A program made the translations under genes and the position numbers. Below the pieces are notes generated by a model. It was not told the origin of the DNA and ran no database searches. It saw only the letters and a program-made list of their open reading frames with translations. Below are positions 58,118-64,000 of a DNA stretch of 64,000 bases, in pieces. The stretch's first letter is position 1, and each line of letters opens with the position of its first letter. Source of the stretch: Streptomyces indicus (GTDB lineage Bacteria; Actinomycetota; Actinomycetes; Streptomycetales; Streptomycetaceae); the NCBI RefSeq assembly GCF_900100315.1, contig NZ_FNFF01000001.1, forward strand, positions 744,001-808,000, in the 5' to 3' direction.

Positions 58118-58621
58118 CGGCCCTCTGCGGCGCCTGCCCGCAGGGCGGCGCAGGGCCCGGTAGCGCCGGCTGCCGCGCTGGAGCCCCACCTGGATCGCGG
58201 CTCCGCCGACGGTCGCGGTGAGGCTGAAGACGACCGCGCCCACGACCGTGCCGAACAGGCCGAGGGCGGAGGCCAGCAGCGCTCCGGAGACGACGCCGAG
58301 CGCCGAGCCGGAGACCTGCGCGACGCTCAACTCCCCTGCGGCCACGGCCCTCTCGGGGGTGAGTCCGCCTCCGGACTTCTCGGGCCCGGCCGTACCCTCC
58401 TCGGCCCCACCCGCCCTCGCCGACCCCGGGCCGCCTCGCACGTCCGGCTCCGCTGCGCCCCCGAGCGGCGCGCGGCTGCGGTCCGCCCCCGTGCGCTGCA
58501 TCCGCTCAATACGGTCCGCCCGGTCCGTGCGATCCCTGGGACCGGTGCGGCCGCCGGGACCGGTGCGCTCCCTGCCGTGCCTCGAACCGCGCGGTGCAGC
58601 ATGCCTCGCCTTCTTGGCCAT
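58022..58621 (-). CDS. Small basic membrane protein, hypothetical
   Basis: 199-aa protein of no recognised family. The ATG at 58621 follows AAGGATCACG, a convincing ribosome site, and begins MAKKARHAAPRGSRHGRERT. The first 75 residues are very basic and low-complexity, followed by one long hydrophobic stretch (about 102-140: VSGALLASALGLFGTVVGAVVFSLTATVGGAA) that may form one or two membrane spans, then a basic tail. It overlaps the end of the convergent DUF3048 gene by 96 bp. It is real rather than a shadow because of its start site and membrane segment. Confidence 0.6.
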   Translation of the reverse strand: MAKKARHAAPRGSRHGRERTGPGGRTGPRDRTDRADRIERMQRTGADRSRAPLGGAAEPDVRGGPGSARAGGAEEGTAGPEKSGGGLTPERAVAAGELSVAQVSGSALGVVSGALLASALGLFGTVVGAVVFSLTATVGGAAIQVGLQRGSRRYRALRRPAGRRRRGPSAGGGVHDPHLAVGERHRLAVPVGVDRRFHG

Positions 58622-58935
58622 CGTGATCCTTCACACATCGGGTGCAGTCCCTCGATGCTCGAAGCCGAGAAGATAGATGGCACGGCCAACTAGTTCGACG
58701 GGGAGTACAGGCGCGTGAGGGTGCTGTGATGCGGGGAGGTCAGCGGGCCGACGGGCGCGAAGAAACGCGCAAAATTCGCATATCTCCCCCATCGCGCTCG
58801 TCCCCTCGGACCGCAAAGGCAACCTCGTTCAGGCGATCACGGGGCTCGCACTGATTCGAACAGGGCGCCGGGGAGGAAAGCTGCGCCTGCACAGCCGCAG
58901 CGCGCTCGCGGGCGCGCCCTCCCAAGGAGCCTCGA
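58622..58935. promoter_or_regulatory. 314-bp divergent region between membrane-protein and second DUF3048 genes
   Basis: AT-richer patch CGCAAAATTCGCATATC around 58765-58785 is the likeliest promoter core. GGGCGCGCCC (58910-58919) is a palindrome close to the TTG start. No small gene is convincing here. Confidence 0.35.
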
Positions 58936-59976
58936 TTGTCCTCTCTCGCCACCGGACGCCGTCGCCGCACGGTTCCGCTGCTCGCGCTGCTCGCCGCGGG
59001 CTCCCTCACCCTCGGCGCCGCACCGGCCGTCGACCGCCACGACCCCGTACCGCCGCAGGGCCCGCAGGCCGCCGAGCTCGACGAGTACACGCCGCTTGAG
59101 GCGTACCAGCAGGTCAAGGGCCCGTGGAAGATCTCGCCGTACACCGGTCTGATGGCCAAACAGGGACCGGTGCTCGCCGTGAAGTTCGACAACGCACGGC
59201 GGGCCCGGCCGCACCACAACCTCGACAAGGCCGACATCGTGTACGTCGAGAAGGTCGAAGGCGGCATGAGCCGTCTGATGGGCATGTACTCCAGCCGGCT
59301 CCCCAAGAGCGTCGGCCCGGTGCGTAGTGCCCGCGAGTCGGATGTGGAGCTGCTCAAGCAGTTCGGCCGGCCGGCCCTCGCCTACTCCGGTGTGCGCAGC
59401 GCGCTGCACAAGTACCTGAAGAACTCCCCGCTGTACGTCCGCTCGCACGGGGCGCTGCCGCGCGCCTACTTCCGCGTCCCGGGCCGCTCGGCCCCGCACA
59501 ACCTGTTCGTGGACCCGGCCAAGGTCCTGAAGTCCGCTCCGGGTGCCTGGAAGCCGCGTGACATCGGCTTCCGCTTCGGCCCGGCGCCCAAGGGCGGCAC
59601 GCCGACCGCCGAGCGCACGGTGCGCTACGCCTCGGCGAGCCACACCTTCCGCTGGTCGCCGTCGAAGAAGCGCTGGTTCGTCTCCTTCGACGGGGCGCCC
59701 GCGCGGCTGAGCAACGGGCAGCAGATGAGCGCGCGCACCATCGTGATCCAGAAGGTGAAGATGCCGCCGTCGAAGTACCGCGACGTCAACGGTGCCGTCA
59801 CGCCGTACATCAAGACCATCGGCGAGGGCTGGGCGTACGTCCTGCGGGACGGCAAGGCGTACAAGTCGTGGTGGATGCGGCCGAACGCCAAGAGCGGCAC
59901 GAAGTTCATCCAGAAGGGCGGCAAGCCGATGCCGTTCGCGCAGGGCCAGGTCTGGATCGTGTACGAGGACGCCTGA
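58936..59976 (+). CDS. DUF3048 family secreted protein (paralogue of 57164)
   Basis: 346-aa exported protein; the TTG at 58936 follows AAGGAG with 5-nt spacing and opens a signal peptide ending near GAAPAV. DUF3048 motifs match the upstream paralogue closely: VLAVKFDNARRARPHHNL, GPVRSARESDVELLKQFGRPALAYSG and PRAYFRVPGRSAPHNLF, with a similar C-terminal domain ending GQVWIVYED. The first copy is a lipoprotein and this one a soluble export product. Function unknown. It ends in a very strong terminator. Confidence 0.87.
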   Translation: MSSLATGRRRRTVPLLALLAAGSLTLGAAPAVDRHDPVPPQGPQAAELDEYTPLEAYQQVKGPWKISPYTGLMAKQGPVLAVKFDNARRARPHHNLDKADIVYVEKVEGGMSRLMGMYSSRLPKSVGPVRSARESDVELLKQFGRPALAYSGVRSALHKYLKNSPLYVRSHGALPRAYFRVPGRSAPHNLFVDPAKVLKSAPGAWKPRDIGFRFGPAPKGGTPTAERTVRYASASHTFRWSPSKKRWFVSFDGAPARLSNGQQMSARTIVIQKVKMPPSKYRDVNGAVTPYIKTIGEGWAYVLRDGKAYKSWWMRPNAKSGTKFIQKGGKPMPFAQGQVWIVYEDA

Positions 59977-59987
59977 GCCACAGACAG

Positions 59988-60027
59988 GAAGCGCGGCGGC
60001 CCCCGGTGCTGGGGGCGGCCGCGCTTC
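59988..60027 (+). terminator. Strong terminator after the second DUF3048 gene
   Basis: 17-bp arms (59988-60004 and 60011-60027, GAAGCGCGGC...) with a single mismatch and a 6-base loop, 11 bp after the stop. Confidence 0.93.
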
Positions 60028-60060
60028 TGCGTGCCCGGAGCGGGCCTCTAAGGTGGGCCG

Positions 60061-60852
60061 ATGACTGCGTTCGAGGTGTTCGCCGGGGCCGACGACTCCC
60101 CTGTCCTGCTGCATGTGCCGCACGGCGCATGGGAGATCCCCGCGGCGGTTCGGCGGGACATCGTCCTGGACGACGAGGCCCTCGCCGCGGAGGCGCGGCA
60201 CATCACCGACGCACACACGGCGGAGATCGCCGAGGCGGCGGCCCGCACGGCCGTCACCACCCCGTGGCGGTTCGTGAACCGGCTCTCGCGTCTGGTGGTC
60301 GACCCCGAGCGCTTCCCCGACGAGCGCGAGGAGATGCGGGCCGTCGGCATGGGCGCGGTCTACACGAGGACCACGCACCGCGAGGACCTGCGGCCGGACG
60401 GCTTCGACCACGAACCGCTCCTGGAACGGTACTTCCGGCCGTACGCGGCGGCGATGACACAGGCGGTGGAGGAGCGGCTGGAGGCGGCGGGACGTGCGGT
60501 GGTCGTCGATGTCCACTCGTATCCGAGCCGGCCGCTCCCCTACGAGCTGCACGGGGACGGGCCGCGCCCGCCCGTGTGCCTGGGGGTGGACGCCTTCCAC
60601 ACACCGCCCGGGCTGCTCGCGGCGGCCGAGGAGGTCTTCGCCCGCTTCGGCGGCACGGCGGTGAACTCCCCGTTCGCGGGGACGTACGTCCCGCTGCGTT
60701 TCCACGGGCGCGAGGAACGCGTCCAGGCACTGATGATCGAGATCCGCCGCGACCTGTACATGAGCGAGCCGGGCGGGCCCGCGGGGGAAGGTCTGCGGGA
60801 ACTGGGGGCGGCTCTGGCCGAGCTGGTCGAGCGCGTGGGTCAACTTCCCTGA
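60061..60852 (+). CDS. N-formylglutamate amidohydrolase
   Basis: Hydrolase of 263 aa of the HutG/N-formylglutamate deformylase family. Family marks: LLHVPHGAWEIP, ITDAHTAEIAEAA, RFVNRLSRLVVDPERFPDE, VVVDVHSYPSRPLPYE (metal-binding His) and MIEIRRDLYMSE. The ATG at 60061 follows AAGGTGG. No other histidine-degradation genes are nearby, so it may act on other N-formyl compounds. Its last 13 bp overlap the convergent methyltransferase gene. Confidence 0.9.
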   Translation: MTAFEVFAGADDSPVLLHVPHGAWEIPAAVRRDIVLDDEALAAEARHITDAHTAEIAEAAARTAVTTPWRFVNRLSRLVVDPERFPDEREEMRAVGMGAVYTRTTHREDLRPDGFDHEPLLERYFRPYAAAMTQAVEERLEAAGRAVVVDVHSYPSRPLPYELHGDGPRPPVCLGVDAFHTPPGLLAAAEEVFARFGGTAVNSPFAGTYVPLRFHGREERVQALMIEIRRDLYMSEPGGPAGEGLRELGAALAELVERVGQLP

Positions 60853-61622
60853 CGGTACGGCTTGGTGGCGACCACGGCGCGGGCCCTCGGTGAGCCGTCG
60901 GCGCGCCGGCCGAGGTCCGTGAGCTCGCGCAGCGAGACCTCGAAGCCCGTACGGGTCAGCTCGGCGCAGACCTCGGCGAGGCCGAAGCCCCGGTAGTACA
61001 TGACGAAGGGCGGCCGCCACACGGCGTTGCGCACCTTCATCACCGCGTCGAAGCCGAGCAGCATCCAGTACGCGCGCGAGCGGATCGGCGGCGGCGCCCC
61101 GATCGGGAAGACGAAGCGGCCACCGGGGCCCAGGACGCGGTACGCCTCGGCGAACAGGGCGGGTCGTTCGCGCGGCAGGAAATGGCCGAACGCGCCGAAG
61201 CTGACGAGGAGATCGAAGGCGGACCCGGCGAACGGCAGGGCGAACGCGTCGCCGCGCACCAGGTCCACGGGGACGGTGGGATGGGCGGCTTCGGCGACTC
61301 CCTCGGCTTCGGCGAGTCCGTCGGCTCGGGCGGCAGCGGCGGCCTGGGCGAGCATCCCCGCGCTGAAGTCCACCCCCGTCACCCGCTGCCGGCACACCGC
61401 GCGCAGCACCTCGGTCCCCGCGCCCGTGCCGCAGCACAGGTCGAGGCCGCGGTCGAACGGGCCGAGCTGGCGCAGCTCGCGTTCGACGGCGTCCAGGACG
61501 GCGTCGGGGGTGCGGAAGGGCGTGTGGTCGAACTTGGGCGCCAGGAGGTCGTAGCCGTGCTCCACGGACGACAGGGCCTGGACGGCAAGTTCACGCAGGC
61601 TCGGGCCTTGGGGATCGAACAT
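60840..61622 (-). CDS. SAM-dependent methyltransferase
   Basis: Class-I methyltransferase of 260 aa. Motif I LDLCCGTGAGTE, VTGVDFSAGMLAQA, DLVRGDAFALPFA and FDLLVSFGAFGHF follow the usual order. C-terminal MMYYRGFGLAEV-like segment and TDLGRRADG hint at a small-molecule or quinone target, which cannot be determined. ATG at 61622; the frame is open further upstream without homology. Confidence 0.88.
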   Translation of the reverse strand: MFDPQGPSLRELAVQALSSVEHGYDLLAPKFDHTPFRTPDAVLDAVERELRQLGPFDRGLDLCCGTGAGTEVLRAVCRQRVTGVDFSAGMLAQAAAAARADGLAEAEGVAEAAHPTVPVDLVRGDAFALPFAGSAFDLLVSFGAFGHFLPRERPALFAEAYRVLGPGGRFVFPIGAPPPIRSRAYWMLLGFDAVMKVRNAVWRPPFVMYYRGFGLAEVCAELTRTGFEVSLRELTDLGRRADGSPRARAVVATKPYRQGS

Positions 61623-61720
61623 CACGCGCAAGGATAAGTCCGCCGACGCCGCGCGGAGTGCACCTGTCCGACGTCGGAAAAGGCTTACCCCCGAAGCGGC
61701 GGCCCGGGTAGGAAGGGACC

Positions 61721-62593
61721 ATGACATCCCTTGGCGCTGTGTTCCGTCCCCAGTCCCCGCCCGAGCAGCTGCGTGCGGTGGCCCAGGCCGCCGAAGCCGC
61801 CGGCCTGGAGCAGCTCTGGCTCTGGGAGGACTGCTTCCTGGAGAGCGGCATCGCCTCCGCCGCGGCCGCGCTGGCCTGGACCGAGCGGCTGAAGGTCGGC
61901 ATCGGGCTGCTGCCGGTGCCGCTGCGCAACGTGGCGCTCGCCTCGATGGAGGCGGCCACCCTGGACCGGCTCTTCCCCGGCCGCTTCCTTCTCGGCATGG
62001 GCCACGGGGTGCAGAGCTGGATGGGGCAGGTGGGGGCGCGCGCCGAGTCGCCGCTGACGCTGCTGCGCGAACACCTCGACGCGATGCGGGCGTTGCTGCG
62101 CGGCGAGCGGGTGACCTGCGAGGGCCGGTACGTACGCCTGGACGGCGTGGCGCTCGACTGGCCGCCCGCCGCACCCGTGCCGGTGTACGCCGGGGCGAAG
62201 GGTCCGCGCACGGTGCGGCTCAGCGGGGAGGCGGCGGACGGCACGGTGTTCGAGGCCTCCACCACGCCCGCGGATCTGCGCGCCGGGCTGCGCCTGATCG
62301 ACGAGGGCCGGGCGGCGGCGGGCCGCGACGGCGACCACCACGTGGTGGTGTACATGGCCGCGGCCACCGGGCCGGGCGCCGAGGACCGGCTGCGGGCGGA
62401 AATCGCCGCGTTCGGGGAGGAGTTGCGGCCAGGGCTCGGCGCGGCGGGCGATGCGCAGACGATCGCGAAGGCCGTGGAGCTGCTCGCGGACGCGGGCGCC
62501 GACTCGGTGGTGCTCCAGCCGACGGCGGACGAGCCGGACCCGGTGGCGTTCGTACGGTTCGTCGCGGAGGAGGTACGGCCGCTCGTGGGCTGA
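61721..62593 (+). CDS. LLM-class flavin/F420-dependent oxidoreductase
   Basis: Luciferase-like TIM-barrel oxidoreductase of 290 aa. GAVFRPQSPPEQL start, LWLWEDCF, TERLKVGIGLLPVPLRN, LDRLFPGRFLLGMGHG and PVPVYAGAKGPRTVRL are typical of the F420-dependent LLM group. The ATG at 61721 has GGAAGGG upstream. Substrate unknown. Divergent from the methyltransferase (98-bp gap). Confidence 0.9.
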   Translation: MTSLGAVFRPQSPPEQLRAVAQAAEAAGLEQLWLWEDCFLESGIASAAAALAWTERLKVGIGLLPVPLRNVALASMEAATLDRLFPGRFLLGMGHGVQSWMGQVGARAESPLTLLREHLDAMRALLRGERVTCEGRYVRLDGVALDWPPAAPVPVYAGAKGPRTVRLSGEAADGTVFEASTTPADLRAGLRLIDEGRAAAGRDGDHHVVVYMAAATGPGAEDRLRAEIAAFGEELRPGLGAAGDAQTIAKAVELLADAGADSVVLQPTADEPDPVAFVRFVAEEVRPLVG

Positions 62594-62649
62594 GCGCCGG
62601 GGGGCGGCCTGTGCGACGCACGCCCGAGGGCGAGGCCCGGCCCGTGGGC

Positions 62650-63249
62650 TCAGGCCTCCTTCTCGTCCGCGTACTGCGACTCCGGCTGCGGCGGATGCTC
62701 CTCGCAGTCGGGCTCGGACCGCGGGCCCGGCTGGAGCGGCACCCGCACGTCGGGGTGCTGGAGCGGCACGGCGGCGTGCGGGGCGCGGGCCGCTTCCAGC
62801 TGGGCGCGCAGCGCCCGCAGCTCCACGTCCTGCAACTGCACCTGGATGTCGAGTGCCTGCATCCGGCGCCGCTGGGCCAGCAGGTAGCGCACCTTGGTGC
62901 GCAGCGACCACGGGTCCACCGGCTTCATCACCAGGTCCGCGACGCCCAACCGGTAGGCGACCCGGGCGAGTTCGCTGTCCCGGCCGAACCCGGTCAGGAG
63001 GATCACCGGAATGTGCTGAGTCTGCTCCACGCGCTGCATGTAGCGCACCACGTCGAGTCCGCTGACCTGCGGCATGACCACGTCGAGCAGGACGAGTCCG
63101 ATGCCGCCGCGCAGCACCGCCTTCAGTGCGTCATTGCCGCTGGTGGCACGCTCCAACGGCTGGCCGAGCGGCGCCAGCGCGCTCTCCAGGGCGAACAGGT
63201 TGTCCTCGTGGTCGTCGACAAGAAGCACCCTCTCCTCACCACTCGCCAT
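62650..63249 (-). CDS. Response regulator, stand-alone receiver with coiled-coil tail
   Basis: 199-aa protein: receiver domain (about 5-125) with LLVDDHEDN, phospho-acceptor Asp56 in LVLLDVVMP, Thr86 and Lys109 (VMKPVD), then a helical LAQRRRMQALDIQVQLQDVELRALRAQL coiled coil and a Pro-rich tail. There is no DNA-binding output domain. ATG at 63249. The cognate kinase is not in the window. Confidence 0.9.
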   Translation of the reverse strand: MASGEERVLLVDDHEDNLFALESALAPLGQPLERATSGNDALKAVLRGGIGLVLLDVVMPQVSGLDVVRYMQRVEQTQHIPVILLTGFGRDSELARVAYRLGVADLVMKPVDPWSLRTKVRYLLAQRRRMQALDIQVQLQDVELRALRAQLEAARAPHAAVPLQHPDVRVPLQPGPRSEPDCEEHPPQPESQYADEKEA

Positions 63250-63557
63250 ACCCCAGCCCCCTCGCTCACACGTCCAGGGTAGGGCCGACGGCGGCCGAGA
63301 TGGCCCGGATGGGGAAAGGGCTTCACTCCGAGTGTCCGTGAGCTGACTCACCGACAGGAACCAGGCCCACAGGGCGCGTTCGTCCTCGCGCGGCACACGC
63401 ACGGCCTGCGTACCGCCACGTCACCCGGGGGCGCGGGCACAGTGCCGGACATCCCGCGCATAAGCCACAGCTCTTCCCGGATCCATTGACCCCCCTCGTT
63501 CACCCACCTAATCTCCATCTCCATACACGAACGTCGTCTACATATGGGGATGCAGTC
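63250..63557. promoter_or_regulatory. 308-bp divergent region with strong promoter for the dehydratase gene
   Basis: TTGACC (63486-63491), 17 bp, TAATCT (63509-63514) is an excellent vegetative promoter directed to the plus-strand gene. The remainder contains no supported gene. Confidence 0.75.
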
Positions 63558-64000
63558 ATGGAAGAGATCACGGCGCGGCCGGAGCACACCACCGGGCGGC
63601 TGCGCGACGGCATGGCGCGCGGGGTCCTCTCCTTCCCCCTCACCAGCTTCGACTCCGACGGCGCGCTCGACATCGCGGGCTACCGGGCCTATCTGGAGCG
63701 GCAGTTGGCGACCGCGCCCGGTGCGGTGTTCCCGGCGTGCGGCACCGGTGAGTTCCACGCGCTGGACGAGGACGAGTACCGCGCGGTCGTCGAAGCGACC
63801 GTGCAGCTCACCGCGGGCCGCATGCCCGTCGTCGCGGGGGTCGGTTACGGCTGGGCGCAGGCACTGCGGTTCGCCCGGATCGCCGAAGAGGCAGGGGCGG
63901 ACGCCCTGTTGGTGCTGCCGCACTATCTGGTGGAGGCCCCCGAGTCCGGATTGGTCGAGCAGGTCCGCCGGATCGCCGCGGGCACCTCGTTGCCGCTCAT
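63558..64000 (+). CDS. kdgD: 5-dehydro-4-deoxyglucarate dehydratase (5' part; continues beyond window)
   Basis: Start of a DHDPS-superfamily aldolase: 147 complete codons are present, beginning MEEITARPEH at ATG 63558. GVLSFPLTSFDSDG, VFPACGTGEFHALDEDEYRAVVEATV and PVVAGVGYGWAQALRFARIAEEAGADALLVLPHYL match KdgD rather than dihydrodipicolinate synthase. It would convert 5-dehydro-4-deoxy-glucarate to 2,5-dioxopentanoate in glucarate/galactarate breakdown. The Schiff-base lysine lies outside the window. Strong promoter 45 bp upstream. Confidence 0.85.
   Translation, partial: MEEITARPEHTTGRLRDGMARGVLSFPLTSFDSDGALDIAGYRAYLERQLATAPGAVFPACGTGEFHALDEDEYRAVVEATVQLTAGRMPVVAGVGYGWAQALRFARIAEEAGADALLVLPHYLVEAPESGLVEQVRRIAAGTSLPL

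Noticed and set aside
58631..58822. Small minus-strand frame between the membrane-protein and DUF3048 genes
   Set aside because: No ribosome site, no recognisable features, and it covers the probable promoter core.
58845..58865. tRNA-like GATTCGAACAGG element on the minus strand
   Set aside because: Only four of five T-stem pairs form and no matching acceptor stem exists about 65 nt upstream.
1..64000. Insertion sequence, integrase or prophage remnants
   Set aside because: No transposase, recombinase or phage structural motifs were recognised in any frame, and base composition looks uniform.

Overview
The window is Streptomyces-type chromosomal DNA. It has very high GC with strong third-position GC bias, frequent GTG and TTG starts, and hallmark genes: an SsgA-like sporulation protein, a WhiB-like protein, a two-domain small laccase, an MmyB-type regulator, and sugar ABC operons without their own ATPase. 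I see no rRNA, tRNA, CRISPR array, insertion sequence or prophage. It reads as a core or near-core chromosome segment with 56 supported protein genes, two of them cut by the window edges.

Layout. 1-6.1 kb: a BCCT osmolyte transporter (cut at the left edge), a coupled pair of secreted peptidases (M14 and S15) and a secreted sphingomyelinase. 6.2-11 kb: an amino-acid permease, a MerR regulator, and an SDR divergent from an MmyB-type regulator. 11-17 kb: a fatty-acid beta-oxidation operon on the minus strand (CaiB/BaiF racemase, acyl-CoA dehydrogenase, thiolase, FadB-type enzyme) with a candidate operator palindrome. 17-21 kb: small metabolic genes, endonuclease V and a YjbR gene with a DNA-damage-type promoter. 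21-28 kb: a sugar-uptake locus (GntR regulator, binding lipoprotein, two permeases, GH20 hexosaminidase, GH16-CBM3 secreted glucanase). 28-33 kb: an atypical IMPase-like protein, urate oxidase, a secreted Asp-box protein, an SsgA-like protein and a PEP-mutase-family lyase. 33-37 kb: an ABC-F ATPase with a long leader, an acyl-ACP desaturase with tandem operators, and a Wbl protein. 37-46 kb: small enzymes, then a small laccase divergent from a two-gene unit (ThuA-glucose/sorbosone dehydrogenase; cupredoxin-Ig-DUF1080). 46-49 kb: a divergent LigD-type polymerase and ATP-dependent ligase (NHEJ-like). 49-57 kb: a BMP-type ABC operon with an FCD GntR regulator. 57-64 kb: two DUF3048 paralogues, N-formylglutamate amidohydrolase, a methyltransferase, a luciferase-like oxidoreductase, a response regulator and the start of a 5-dehydro-4-deoxyglucarate dehydratase gene.

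Most interesting points. (1) The 39.6-45.6 kb locus looks like an exported oxidation module: a ThuA-GSDH fusion, a blue-copper domain fused to a putative 3-keto-glycoside hydrolase domain, and a divergent laccase. It could move electrons from sugar oxidation to oxygen through copper proteins only. (2) Three promoters match the RecA-independent DNA-damage motif TTGTCAGTGG-N7-TAGnnT; one is orphan and points antisense into a transporter operon. (3) The ABC-F gene has a WblC-like promoter, a 15-codon upstream ORF and mutually exclusive hairpins, which suggests antibiotic-responsive attenuation. (4) At least nine short degenerate tandem arrays (units of 12-36 bp) sit inside genes, at gene ends and in gaps, an unusual density for 64 kb.
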